Assembly: GCA_963793785.1 (NCBI GenBank)
Contig: CAWCBH010000003.1
Coordinates: forward strand, 620,001 to 684,000
DNA from: CAWCBH01 sp963793785
GTDB taxonomy: Bacteria > Actinomycetota > Thermoleophilia > Solirubrobacterales > 70-9
Direction of reading: 5' to 3'
Length of the DNA: 64,000 nucleotides
In this document: piece after piece, positions 25,178 through 33,170 of the stretch
Layout: each line of letters begins with the position of its first letter
Numbering within the stretch: the first letter of the stretch is position 1
Notes under the pieces: generated by a model
Seen by the model: the letters and a program-made list of their open reading frames with translations, nothing else
Told to the model about the DNA's origin: nothing
Database searches by the model: none
Made by a program: the position numbers and the translations under genes

Positions 25178-25648
25178 TTGCGGACCGCGATCCTCACCGT
25201 CTCCGACTCACGCTCGGCCGGGGAGGCCGAGGATGAGAGCGGCGAGCGGCTGGCCGAGTTCGCGGACTCGCTCGGAGCCGAGCTGGTCGGCTATGAGACC
25301 GTGCCCGACGACGAAGAGGAGATCGAAGCGCGGCTGCGGCACTGGGCCGACGAGGTCGGCTGCGACCTGATTCTGACCACCGGCGGCACCGGCTTTGCTC
25401 CACGCGACGTCACCCCGGAGGCGACGCGGGCGGTGATCGAGCGACCGGCGCCGGGGATCGCCGAGGCGATGCGGCTTGCCTCGCGCGAGCACACCGACCT
25501 GTGGATGGTCTCGCGCGGCGTCGCAGGGGTGCGAGGGCAGACCCTGATCGTCAACTTTCCCGGCGCTCCGAAGAGCATCGGCGAGACGGGCCCCGCGATC
25601 GCCGACGCCCTGCGCCACGCCGTGAAGCTACTCGGCGGCGAGCACTAG
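25178..25648 (+). CDS. mog: Molybdopterin adenylyltransferase Mog/MoaB
   Basis: The 156-residue protein has AILTVSDSRSAGEAEDESG at the N-terminus, the substrate loop LILTTGGTGFAPRDVTPEATR and VNFPGAPKSIGE, as in MogA/MoaB, which adenylylates molybdopterin before MoeA acts. TTG 25178 follows a GAGGAGGAC site located in the end of moaC. It ends the Mo operon and overlaps the end of the convergent DMT transporter by 4 bp. Confidence 0.92.
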   Translation: MRTAILTVSDSRSAGEAEDESGERLAEFADSLGAELVGYETVPDDEEEIEARLRHWADEVGCDLILTTGGTGFAPRDVTPEATRAVIERPAPGIAEAMRLASREHTDLWMVSRGVAGVRGQTLIVNFPGAPKSIGETGPAIADALRHAVKLLGGEH

Positions 25649-26532
25649 GCAGCACGCGCCGGGGCCGCGGCCTCGATCCCCGCGGCTCGCACCGGCGCCG
25701 GGGTCAGCGCCGCGGCGCCGATCACCAGCCCGAAGGCGAGCAGGCGGCCGATCAGGGCGAGCGGATCATCGGGCATCGGATCGCCGAAGACGATCGGCCC
25801 GGAGGCGATCGTGACCGAGTTGGCGGCGACGGCGGTGACCGCGATCACCGGCACGGCGTCGCCGACCTGCAGGCTCTTGGCGGATACCAGCAGCCCGATC
25901 AGGGAGGCGATCACGATCACCGCGACGAGGGGCTGGGCGACCACGGCGATTCCCTCGTCGAAGCTCCCGGTCGCCCCTTTTATCGCGATATCCGAGGCTC
26001 CCCACAGCAACCCCGCCGAGGCTCCGTAGAGCACGCCCGCGTGGTGGCGTCCCGGCGCCAGCGCGGCGGCGGCGATGCCGGCGCCCGCGGCGACGCCGAT
26101 GTAAGTCGCGATCGTCAGCGGCTCGTAGTCTGCATGGGCGCCGTCTGCCGCCCCGTCCAGGGTCGCAGCCAGAAACGCGAGCCCGGCGGCGGCGAGGGCG
26201 ACACCGATCCACTCCCGCCTGCTGACGGTGAGCCCGAATGCCTTGTCGGCGACGACCGTCAGCAGGACCAGCCCGCCGGCGATCACCGACTGGACCAGCG
26301 AGATCGGCGCCAGACCGAGGGCGGCGACGTGGAACCCCCAGGACGCCATCGAGATGACGATCCCGAGCACGTACCAGCCGGAGCGAAAGAGGACCAGCGA
26401 GCTGCGCACCGGGCGGCGAAAGTCGACGTCGGGAGCGAGCACCGCACCGCGGTGCTTGTAGAGAAAGCCGACGATCGAGGTAAGGGCTGTCGCGACCGCG
26501 AACAGCAGTCCGACCTGCACGGAGAAGCTCAT
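25645..26532 (-). CDS. DMT-superfamily membrane transporter (EamA/NIPA-like)
   Basis: The 295-residue protein has nine or ten hydrophobic segments in two repeats (GLLFAVATALTSIVGFLYKHRG near the N-terminus; VLYGASAGLLWGASDIAIKGATG starting the second half), typical of drug/metabolite transporters. Magnesium-transporter-like NIPA proteins share this arrangement, but no substrate can be assigned. ATG 26532 overlaps the stop of the small upstream gene by 4 bp. The C-terminus is Ala-rich and cytoplasmic. Confidence 0.7.
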   Translation of the reverse strand: MSFSVQVGLLFAVATALTSIVGFLYKHRGAVLAPDVDFRRPVRSSLVLFRSGWYVLGIVISMASWGFHVAALGLAPISLVQSVIAGGLVLLTVVADKAFGLTVSRREWIGVALAAAGLAFLAATLDGAADGAHADYEPLTIATYIGVAAGAGIAAAALAPGRHHAGVLYGASAGLLWGASDIAIKGATGSFDEGIAVVAQPLVAVIVIASLIGLLVSAKSLQVGDAVPVIAVTAVAANSVTIASGPIVFGDPMPDDPLALIGRLLAFGLVIGAAALTPAPVRAAGIEAAAPARAA

Positions 26533-26759
26533 CTAGCGGCGGGGGGCTCGTCCTCGCTCAGATCGATGGCGCGGATCGAATGCTCGTCGGGAAGCTTGTC
26601 GAGCACCTCGTGGATGATCCGGCCGACCTCTGCCTCCTCGTGACCGAAGTCGTCAAGCAGCGCCCGCAGGGCGGTGTGCGTGATCTTCATCTGCGCCGGC
26701 GTCAGCTCGAGGTGGAAGCTGATCGGTGCGGCGGTCGGGCGCTCGTCGCTCGCTGACAT
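26529..26759 (-). CDS. Small acidic helical protein, 76 residues, unknown
   Basis: The protein contains FHLELTPAQMKITHTALRALLDDFGHEEAEVGRIIHEVLDKLPDEHSI, a mostly helical, acidic segment. It resembles no family recognised here. It is translationally coupled to the DMT transporter (overlap of 4 bp), so the two are probably co-expressed. ATG 26759 is the only good start. Confidence 0.65.
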   Translation of the reverse strand: MSASDERPTAAPISFHLELTPAQMKITHTALRALLDDFGHEEAEVGRIIHEVLDKLPDEHSIRAIDLSEDEPPAAR

Positions 26760-26882
26760 TCGTCCGCAATGGTAGGGGGCGTGCCTGCGCGGAATCGTGC
26801 ACCCGTCCGTATTTGTGGCCGATCAGCGCCGCTTGTGCCACCATCAATATTAGGTATCGAGGGACGGTGCTGGAGGCGCCCG

Positions 26883-27584
26883 ATGATCGAGCCACGCGAA
26901 CCCGAGCGTTATGCGGAGCTGTTGCTGCTGCTGGAAGGTGCGGCGGCCGCGCGTTCGATGCTGGAAGAGCTGGTCGAGGACGGAGAGCCCGCCGTGGACT
27001 TGGCCGACGTCGAGACTGCGGTCGAGCCGCTGCGCGCGATCGGCCGAGTTCCGCCGCGGGGAGCGGTCGTCGGGGGCCGGGGCAGGCCGCTGGTGCCGCT
27101 CGGCGCCGACGAAGCGGAGGCGGCGATGCAGGAGTTCCGCGCCGGCGCGATCCCGGTCGACTACTCCGGGGAGGAGCGCGATGATCTCGACCGGGTCGTC
27201 GGGGCGCTGGTGGCGATCGAGCTGGAGGACTCCCGCCAGCCCGGATCGGAGCTGATCGACTTCGAGGACTCCGAGGACCTCGTCGCCTACCACGCCGAGT
27301 GGGGGGTTGCGACGGTGCCGGGCGGCGGCGGGGTGCTGGCGCGGCTCGACCTCGAGTTCCGCGAGCCGCGCCGTAGCTCGACCCGGCTGCTGTTCGACGT
27401 CACCTCGCACCAGTGGGCCCTGCGGGCGATGGAGCTGACCGGCCGCTGCGTGGTCAGGTTGCGACTGGGCGAGGAGGCGGAGCGGCGGATCCACGTGCGG
27501 GCGCCGCGGTCGGCGCAGCTGGCCGGGGCGCTGACCGTGGCCCGGATGCTGGACCAGATGGCGCTGGTCTACGAAGAGGTGTAG
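26883..27584 (+). CDS. Unknown soluble protein, 233 residues
   Basis: ATG 26883 follows a GGAGG site. The N-terminal half is acidic and helical (ERYAELLLLLEGAAAARSMLEELVEDGE); the C-terminal half is predicted beta-rich (GGGVLARLDLEFREPRRSSTRLLFDVTSHQWALRAMELTG). No catalytic motif is visible. A frame upstream of the ATG has no codon-use support. It converges on the WS/DGAT gene with a 16-bp overlap of their 3' ends. Confidence 0.65.
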   Translation: MIEPREPERYAELLLLLEGAAAARSMLEELVEDGEPAVDLADVETAVEPLRAIGRVPPRGAVVGGRGRPLVPLGADEAEAAMQEFRAGAIPVDYSGEERDDLDRVVGALVAIELEDSRQPGSELIDFEDSEDLVAYHAEWGVATVPGGGGVLARLDLEFREPRRSSTRLLFDVTSHQWALRAMELTGRCVVRLRLGEEAERRIHVRAPRSAQLAGALTVARMLDQMALVYEEV

Positions 27585-28996
27585 GCGGGCGCGGCCCGCC
27601 TCTGCTTGGCGGCCTCGGTCAGCTCCGCCAGGGAAGCTGCGATCCCGGCGGCGATCTCCTCGACGTCCGCCAGCGCATCGTAGTCGGCCAAGAGCCCGAA
27701 GTTGATGCGGCCGTTGTAGCTCATGATCGCCACCGCCAGGGCGTGGTCGGCGGGCAGGAAGGCAATCGGGAAGACGTCCTCCAGCTCTCGCCCGAGCACG
27801 TAGAGGGGGATCTGCGGACCGGGCACATTGGTGACGATCAGGTTGAAGAGGCGGGTCGAGAAGTTGATCCGCGACGCCTGGGCGAGAAGGGTCGGCGGGG
27901 CAAAGTCGTTGAAGCGCGAGATCACCTCGGCGCCGAGCGCCTGCTTGGACCGCTTCAGGCCCTCCATCGCCTCGCTGACGATCTGCAGGCGGCGCACCGG
28001 GTCGTCGACGTAGACGGGCAGCGGGCCGCGCATAGCGGCGATCCGATTGCCGAGCCGGCCGCGCTCGTCCTCGGTGCGGATCGAGACCGGGACCAGGGCC
28101 CGCAGCTCCATGCCCTCCGTCCGCACGCCCCGGCCCAGCAGCCAGCCCCGCAGGGCGCCGGTGACGACCGAGAGCACGACGTCGTTGACGGTGCCGCCGA
28201 GCGCGTCCTTGATCTCCTTGAAGGTCTCCAGCTCCGAGCGCACCCAGACATAGCGCCGGTGCGAGCCGATGCCGGTGTTCAGCGGTACCGCCGGCGCCGG
28301 ATCGGCCATCGCCCAGGCGACTTCTCCCAAGCCCTCGACCGCCTCGGCGGCGCGCCGGACGGTGGCTTCGGGGTGCTGCACGGCGGCGATCAATCGCGCC
28401 GCGAGGCGAAACGGCGCCGCGACAGCATCGGTGACGCCCTTGCCGACCAGCTCGGCCGTCGTCGGCTCGGGGCCGGGCGCCCACTCCGAGTCCTCGGCCG
28501 CGGCGGGCTCGGGCACCGGCTTGACGTCGAAGAGGACGGTGGAGATGTCGACGCCTGAGACTCCGTCGACCATCGCGTGGTGGGTCTTGCTGACCAGCGC
28601 GAAGCGGTTTCGCTCCAAGCCCTGCACGAGCCACAGCTCCCACAACGGCTTCGAGCGATCGAGCTGCTGGGAGAAGACCCGCCCGGCGAGGCGCCGCAGG
28701 GCATCCTCTGAGCCCGGATCGGGCAGCGCCGTGTGGCGCACGTGGTAGGGGAGGTTGAAGCTCGGGTCGTCGACCCAAAGCGGCCGGCCCGCCTGCAGCG
28801 GCGGCACGGCCAGCTTCTGGCGAAACCGCGGCACCAGCGGCAGGCGCCCGCGCACGTGCTCGCAGAAGTCCTCGTAGCGAGGCGGCGGTCCCTCGAAGAT
28901 CAGGATCGCCCCGACGTGCATGTGGCTGGTCGACGTCTCGTTGCTGAGGAACGAGGCGTCGATCGAGCTGAGGCGGTCGAGGTGCTGCTGGGACAT
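27569..28996 (-). CDS. Wax ester synthase/diacylglycerol acyltransferase (WS/DGAT)
   Basis: The 475-residue protein has the N-terminal LSSIDASFLSNETSTSHMHVGAI, the catalytic HHxxxDG motif as THHAMVDGVSG at about residue 142, and the C-terminal family signature NVPGPQIPLYVLGRELEDVFP and SYNGRINFGLLADYDAL. Such enzymes join fatty acyl-CoA to alcohols or diacylglycerol, giving storage lipids common in actinobacteria. It is divergent from the M28 peptidase with a 21-bp spacer that contains back-to-back TAGGCT/TAGCCT boxes. Confidence 0.93.
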   Translation of the reverse strand: MSQQHLDRLSSIDASFLSNETSTSHMHVGAILIFEGPPPRYEDFCEHVRGRLPLVPRFRQKLAVPPLQAGRPLWVDDPSFNLPYHVRHTALPDPGSEDALRRLAGRVFSQQLDRSKPLWELWLVQGLERNRFALVSKTHHAMVDGVSGVDISTVLFDVKPVPEPAAAEDSEWAPGPEPTTAELVGKGVTDAVAAPFRLAARLIAAVQHPEATVRRAAEAVEGLGEVAWAMADPAPAVPLNTGIGSHRRYVWVRSELETFKEIKDALGGTVNDVVLSVVTGALRGWLLGRGVRTEGMELRALVPVSIRTEDERGRLGNRIAAMRGPLPVYVDDPVRRLQIVSEAMEGLKRSKQALGAEVISRFNDFAPPTLLAQASRINFSTRLFNLIVTNVPGPQIPLYVLGRELEDVFPIAFLPADHALAVAIMSYNGRINFGLLADYDALADVEEIAAGIAASLAELTEAAKQRRAAPAYTSS

Positions 28997-29004
28997 CGCG
29001 TCAT

Positions 29005-29011
29005 TAGCCTA
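29005..29011. promoter_or_regulatory. Overlapping divergent -10 boxes (TAGCCT / TAGGCT)
   Basis: TAGCCT (29005-29010) ends 7 nt before GTG 29018 on the + strand. The reverse complement of 29006-29011 is TAGGCT, 9 nt before ATG 28996 on the - strand. One symmetrical 7-bp core may thus serve two leaderless promoters. Confidence 0.45.
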
Positions 29012-29017
29012 ACCGCG

Positions 29018-29884
29018 GTGCGACGCACGGTGAGCAGGGTGCTGATGGCGGCGGCGCTGGCCGCGCTCTGCGCCTGCGGCGGCGCCGAGGAGCCGCTCCC
29101 GGGCCGGTCCGGGTTCGACGCCGAGCGGGCTTTCGCCGACCTGCGGGCGCAGGTGGAGATCGGGCCTCGCCCGGCGGGTTCGGCGGCCGGCGAGCTGGAG
29201 GTCGCGCTGATCGTCGAGCGGCTGCGGGCCGCGGGAGTCGATTCGGTCGTCCAGCGCCCGCACCGCAACGTGGTCGCGACGATCGCCGGTCGCGAGCCCG
29301 GCACCGTGGTGGTCGGCGCCCACCATGACACCGTACGGGGGATACCGGGCTTCGTCGGAGCCAACGACGGCGCTGCCGGGGTGGCGGTGCTGCTGGAGCT
29401 GGCGCGGGTGCTGCCGCGCCCGTTCCCTGGTCCGTCGATAACGCTGGCCTTCTTCGACGCCGAGGAGGCCCGTCCGGGACGCGACTTCGCGGTCGACGGC
29501 CTGCGGGGAAGCCGCCAGTTCGTCACCCTGGCCTCGGCCGGAGGTGGGCAGGGGGCGCCGCCCCTGGATCGGATCGAGGCGATGTACCTCCTCGACCTGG
29601 TCGGCGATTGCGATCTGAAGATCCCCCGAGAGGCGGCCTCGGACGCCCGGCTCTACGGGCGCCTTCGGGGGCCGGCCTTCGAGGGCGAGACGGCGGTCGT
29701 CGTCGACGATCACATCCCCTTCATCGAGGCCGGCGTGCCGGCCGTGAACCTGATCGATTTCGTCTACGGCCCGGGTGACTCGCCCGGCGCCTGGTGGCAT
29801 ACGGCCGAGGACAGCCTCGACAAGGTCTGCCCGGGCTCGCTGGACCAGGTCGGCCGCGCCGTGATCGGCGCTCTGACCCGATAG
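29018..29884 (+). CDS. M28-family zinc peptidase, lipoprotein
   Basis: From GTG 29018 the 288-residue protein has a short signal peptide with lipobox ALCAC (about residues 15-19), then an M28 aminopeptidase domain: VVVGAHHDTVRGIPGFVGANDGAAGVAVLLELARVL gives the first zinc His and bridging Asp, FFDAEEARPG the catalytic Glu pair, LLDLVGDCD a further Asp, and HIPFIEAGVPAVNLIDF plus WWHTAEDSLDKVCPGSL with the last zinc His. It should act on the outer face of the membrane. The substrate may be a peptide or cyclising N-terminal Gln, which share this fold. Confidence 0.87.
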   Translation: MRRTVSRVLMAAALAALCACGGAEEPLPGRSGFDAERAFADLRAQVEIGPRPAGSAAGELEVALIVERLRAAGVDSVVQRPHRNVVATIAGREPGTVVVGAHHDTVRGIPGFVGANDGAAGVAVLLELARVLPRPFPGPSITLAFFDAEEARPGRDFAVDGLRGSRQFVTLASAGGGQGAPPLDRIEAMYLLDLVGDCDLKIPREAASDARLYGRLRGPAFEGETAVVVDDHIPFIEAGVPAVNLIDFVYGPGDSPGAWWHTAEDSLDKVCPGSLDQVGRAVIGALTR

Positions 29885-29894
29885 GCCTGCTCGC

Positions 29895-29900
29895 TACCCT
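29895..29900 (+). promoter_or_regulatory. TACCCT -10 box of a leaderless promoter
   Basis: TACCCT ends 8 nt before ATG 29909 of ispH; no Shine-Dalgarno lies between. Confidence 0.45.
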
Positions 29901-29908
29901 TTCGGGCG

Positions 29909-30913
29909 ATGTCCTCTGACGGTGGCGTCGCCACGACGGCGGCCCCGAAGAAGGTCCTGCTGGCGGCGCCGCGTGGCTATTGCGCGGGCGTCGACCGCGC
30001 CGTGCAGACGGTCGAGCGGGCGCTCGACCTCTACGGGGCGCCGATTTACGTCCGCAAGGAGATCGTCCACAACAAGCATGTCGTCGAGCAGCTCTCCGAG
30101 CGCGGGGCGATCTTCGTCGACGAGGAGACCGAGGTTCCGGAGGGGGAGATGGTCGTCTTCTCCGCCCACGGGGTTGCGCCGGCGGTGCACGACAACGCCG
30201 CGGCGCGCCGGCTTCGCACGATCGACGCCACCTGCCCGCTGGTCACCAAGGTCCACGTCGAAGCGCGCAAGTTCGCCGCCGAGGGCTACACGATCGTCCT
30301 GATCGGCCACGAAGGCCATGAGGAGGTGGAGGGGACGACCGGCGAGGCGCCGTCCAACATCGTCCTCGTGCAGACCGCCGCGGAGGTCGACGAGCTCGAC
30401 CTCCCGGATCCCGAGCGGGTCGCTTTCATCACCCAGACAACGCTCTCCGTCGACGAGACCTCGCAGATCATCGCCCGCCTGCGGGAGCGCTTCCCGGCCA
30501 TCGTCAGCCCGAAGTCAGACGACATCTGCTACGCGACGACCAATCGCCAGATAGCGGTCAAGCAGCTGGCCCGTGAGTGCGACCTGGTGCTCGTGATCGG
30601 CTCCACCAACTCCTCCAACTCCAACCGCCTGGTCGAGGTCGCCCGTGAGCACGGCGCCGCCTCGCACCTGATCGACTTCCACACCCAGGTCAAGGAGGAG
30701 TGGCTCGACGGCGTCGAGACGGTCGGCATCACCTCCGGCGCCAGCGCCCCCGAGGAGCTCGTCGACGACCTGGTGACGTTCTTCCGCGATCGCGGCGCCG
30801 ACGACGTCTCCGAGTTGCGCACGGTCGACGAGGACGTGCGCTTCATGCTGCCGAAGGAGATCCGCGACGAGCTCGCGGCCCGCAAGGCGGCCGCCACCCC
30901 CGGCATCGGTTAG
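29909..30913 (+). CDS. ispH: 4-hydroxy-3-methylbut-2-enyl diphosphate reductase IspH
   Basis: IspH is the last enzyme of the MEP isoprenoid pathway, a Fe4S4 protein. The 334-residue sequence has the three cluster cysteines in PRGYCAGVDRAV (about 24), IDATCPLVTKVH (about 110) and SDDICYATTNRQ (about 206), plus FSAHGVAP, HEGHEEVEGTTGEAP, the E126-type Glu region and GSTNSSNSNRLVEVA. Length is normal. The gene converges on the HAD hydrolase. Its cluster would depend on the SUF system 5 kb away. Confidence 0.96.
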   Translation: MSSDGGVATTAAPKKVLLAAPRGYCAGVDRAVQTVERALDLYGAPIYVRKEIVHNKHVVEQLSERGAIFVDEETEVPEGEMVVFSAHGVAPAVHDNAAARRLRTIDATCPLVTKVHVEARKFAAEGYTIVLIGHEGHEEVEGTTGEAPSNIVLVQTAAEVDELDLPDPERVAFITQTTLSVDETSQIIARLRERFPAIVSPKSDDICYATTNRQIAVKQLARECDLVLVIGSTNSSNSNRLVEVAREHGAASHLIDFHTQVKEEWLDGVETVGITSGASAPEELVDDLVTFFRDRGADDVSELRTVDEDVRFMLPKEIRDELAARKAAATPGIG

Positions 30914-30922
30914 TCGCCGCCG

Positions 30923-31582
30923 TTAGCCGAGCGGGGTCTCGGCCAGGCGCTCGCGCAGCTCGTCGACCGACTCAAAGACCCGCGTCGCGCCGGCGTTGCG
31001 CAGCTCGTCGGCCGAGAAGCCGCCGGTCATCACCGCGAGCGTCTCGATCCCGGCCCGCCCGGCTGCCTCCACGTCCCAGGTCGAGTCACCGATCATCACA
31101 CCGTCTCGGCTACCGGCCTTGGCCAGCGCGCACTCGACCAGGTCCGGCTCGGGCTTGGTCGCCTCGACGTCGGCCGAGGTCGTCCAGCCGTCGGCCAGCT
31201 CGCGGGCATCGAGCAGGTCGACGTAGTGCTCTACCTCGTCCTGCTTCGCGGAGCTGGCGAGAATCACGGTCCGGCCGCGCTGCTTCAGGTCCTCGATCAG
31301 CGCCCGGGCGCCCGGCAGCGGCCGCACCTCCTCGATCAGCGCCGAATAGCGCTCCTTCTCGGCGTCGCGGATCCGGTCTCCTTTTTGGTCGTCGACCTCA
31401 TCGCCGGCGAGTGCCGCGACCAGCTGGTCGCCGCCCATGCCGATGTGGCGATGGATGCGCCAGACCGGCAGCTCGACGCCGTTGTCGCTGAACGCCCGGT
31501 GCCAGGCGATCGTGTGGTGGTAATTGGTGTCGACGAGGGTGCCGTCGATATCGAGGATCGCCGCTGGATCGCCCGCGCTCAT
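30923..31582 (-). CDS. HAD-family phosphatase (phosphoglycolate phosphatase-like)
   Basis: The 219-residue protein has HAD motif I AILDIDGTLVDTN near residue 10, motif II VILASSAK, a motif III Lys in VEATKPEPDLVE and motif IV MIGDSTWDVEAAGRAG; the helical cap carries HRHIGMGGDQLV. This is the beta-phosphoglucomutase/phosphoglycolate phosphatase subgroup, with substrate unassignable from sequence. ATG 31582 is the start. Direct repeats lie just upstream (31601-31696). Confidence 0.85.
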   Translation of the reverse strand: MSAGDPAAILDIDGTLVDTNYHHTIAWHRAFSDNGVELPVWRIHRHIGMGGDQLVAALAGDEVDDQKGDRIRDAEKERYSALIEEVRPLPGARALIEDLKQRGRTVILASSAKQDEVEHYVDLLDARELADGWTTSADVEATKPEPDLVECALAKAGSRDGVMIGDSTWDVEAAGRAGIETLAVMTGGFSADELRNAGATRVFESVDELRERLAETPLG

Positions 31583-31600
31583 ACATCAATCATTGCGCTT

Positions 31601-31696
31601 TGCTCGCCTCGCTCCGCGCTCATGGATCAATCTTCGCGCTTTGCTCGGCTCGCACCACAACCAGACAGAGATGCTCGCCTCGCTCCGCGCTCATGG
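31601..31696 (+). repeat. Short direct repeats between a HAD gene and a thioredoxin-fold gene
   Basis: TGCTCGCCTCGCTCCGCGCT followed by CATGG occurs at 31601-31625 and again at 31672-31696, exact over about 25 bp. A diverged third unit (GCGCTTTGCTCGGCTCGC) lies between at 31637-31654. The second copy overlaps the 3' end of the gene ending at 31691. Confidence 0.8.
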
Positions 31697-32503
31697 CAGG
31701 CCGGGGGAGAAGCTGACCGACCACAGGCGCAGCGACCCGGCGAGATCGACAGCGAGGCGATGGCTCTCATGCCGGGGATGCTCGACCAGCTCGTAGAGCC
31801 CTGCGCCGGCTACCGGCAACGACGACAGGGCCTCGCCATCCAGCTTCAGCTCCAGCGCTCCGTCGCCCTCGACTGTCGCCGCGGCGCCCCCTGCTTCGTA
31901 GTCGACCGAAATGCAGGGACCGTCCTCCACGGTCCATGGCCCTCCCTGGCCCGGAAGCAGCTCCGCGGTCGGCGCGATCACCTCGATCCCGGGCTTGTCG
32001 GTCGGACGCAAGTGGGTCATCGGCGGCGGCAACTCCGCCGCATCGTCGATCGCGCGCAGCTCCTGCTGGATCGCCTCCTCGGTGGCCCGGTACTCGCCCT
32101 CGCCGAACGCATACCAGCGCAGGACCCCGCCTCGCCCCCAGAGGAACAGGCTGGGCCAGCCTTCGCACCCGTAGGCGCGCCAGACGTCGTGCGCGGCGTC
32201 GATCGCGGTCGGGAAGCTGACCCCGAGGCGGCGCAGGCCGGCGGCGACCGGCTCCGGCTCGGCACCGAACGGGAATCGCGGCGCCTGGACACCGATCACC
32301 CGCAGCCCGGCGCCGGCATAGCGCCGATGCCACTCCTCGACGTAGGGCAGGGTGCGAACGCTGTTCAGCTGCGCGAAGTCGAAGACGTGCACCAGGACGG
32401 GTGCGATCGCGCTCAGCCGGGTCGCCGACCCGGGCTCGGGGCCGACCCAGTCGAGCTGCGGAGGGAACTCGGGAATCGCGATGTCGTCGGTGGGGGGCCG
32501 CAT
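31691..32503 (-). CDS. Thioredoxin-fold protein lacking the CXXC motif
   Basis: The 270-residue protein has an N-terminal TlpA/DipZ-like thioredoxin domain: PVLVHVFDFAQLNSVRTLPYVEEWHRRYAGAGLRVIGVQAPRFPF, then AIDAAHDVWRAYGCEGWPSLFLW. At the active-site position, where redox members have CxxC, it reads LNSV, so it cannot do dithiol chemistry there. A C-terminal beta-rich domain of about 100 residues (DGPCISVDYEAGGAAATVEGD) follows, as in DipZ-type cytochrome biogenesis/thioredoxin proteins. ATG 32503 lies 7 nt after a TAGCGT box. Divergent from the heme-oxygenase-fold gene; a regulatory or ligand-binding role is a guess. Confidence 0.7.
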   Translation of the reverse strand: MRPPTDDIAIPEFPPQLDWVGPEPGSATRLSAIAPVLVHVFDFAQLNSVRTLPYVEEWHRRYAGAGLRVIGVQAPRFPFGAEPEPVAAGLRRLGVSFPTAIDAAHDVWRAYGCEGWPSLFLWGRGGVLRWYAFGEGEYRATEEAIQQELRAIDDAAELPPPMTHLRPTDKPGIEVIAPTAELLPGQGGPWTVEDGPCISVDYEAGGAAATVEGDGALELKLDGEALSSLPVAGAGLYELVEHPRHESHRLAVDLAGSLRLWSVSFSPGLP

Positions 32504-32510
32504 CGGCAGG

Positions 32511-32520
32511 ACGCTATTCT
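32511..32520. promoter_or_regulatory. Overlapping divergent -10 boxes (TAGCGT / TATTCT)
   Basis: The reverse complement of 32511-32516 is TAGCGT, 7 nt before ATG 32503 (leaderless, - strand). TATTCT at 32515-32520 on the + strand fits a leadered transcript whose AAGGAGG site is at 32540-32546. Confidence 0.4.
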
Positions 32521-32551
32521 GCCCCGGCCCGAAGCGACTAAGGAGGAAGGC

Positions 32552-33166
32552 GTGAGCGAGTCGGTGTGGCAGCGAATCGAGATGGCGCGAGATCGATGGA
32601 ACGTGCTCGAGCACCCCTTCTACCTCCGCTGGTCGGCGGGTGAGCTGAGCCGCGAGGAGCTGGCGCGATACGCCGGCCAGTACCGCCATGCGACCGAGGC
32701 GATCGCCCGCCTCAGCGCCGATGTCGCCGAGGCCGCTCCTGACGGCGAGCGCTCGTCGCTACGCCGGCACGCCCGCGAGGAAGCCCAGCATGTTGCGCTC
32801 TGGGACAGCTTCGTCGAGGCCGTGGGTGGCGAGATCGGCGCCGCTCCGACCGCCGAGACCCGCGCCTGCGTCGCGGCCTGGACCGCTCCCGACGGCGCCG
32901 CCCGCCAGCTGGCCCGCCTCTACGCGATCGAAAGCGGTCAGCCGGCGATCTCGCAAACCAAGCGCGAAGGACTGGCCGAGCACTACGGAATCGGCGACGG
33001 TCCGGGCAGCGAGTACTTCCGAGTCCACGAGCAGATCGACGCCGAGCACGCCGCCGACGATCGTGCCGTGATCGAGCGACGCTGCGATGACGTCGGCGAA
33101 GACGAGTTGGTCGCCGCCGCCGAGTCGGCCTTCAGCGCCAACTGGCGCCTGCTCGACGGGGTCTAG
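32552..33166 (+). CDS. Heme-oxygenase-fold protein, TenA/PqqC/CADD-like
   Basis: The 204-residue helical protein starts VWQRIEMARDRWNVLEHPFYLRWSAGELSREELARYAGQYRHATEAI, the pattern of PqqC/TenA-type proteins, with conserved His/Glu positions in LRRHAREEAQHVALWDSF and YFRVHEQIDAEHAADDRAV that could bind two metals, as in HO-like diiron oxidases (CADD group). Start is GTG 32552 with a strong AAGGAGG site; the frame open for 1.3 kb upstream is antisense shadow. Followed after 4 bp by a membrane protein. Confidence 0.75.
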   Translation: MSESVWQRIEMARDRWNVLEHPFYLRWSAGELSREELARYAGQYRHATEAIARLSADVAEAAPDGERSSLRRHAREEAQHVALWDSFVEAVGGEIGAAPTAETRACVAAWTAPDGAARQLARLYAIESGQPAISQTKREGLAEHYGIGDGPGSEYFRVHEQIDAEHAADDRAVIERRCDDVGEDELVAAAESAFSANWRLLDGV

Positions 33167-33170
33167 CGGC

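Noticed and set aside
26760..26882. Two divergent spacers of identical length (123 bp, also 48480-48602)
   Set aside because: The sequences are unrelated and the number of pairs is too small; coincidence.
31226..32551. Long + strand open frame upstream of the HO-fold gene
   Set aside because: It is antisense to the HAD phosphatase and the thioredoxin-fold gene, which have clear family motifs; only the part from GTG 32552 is coding.
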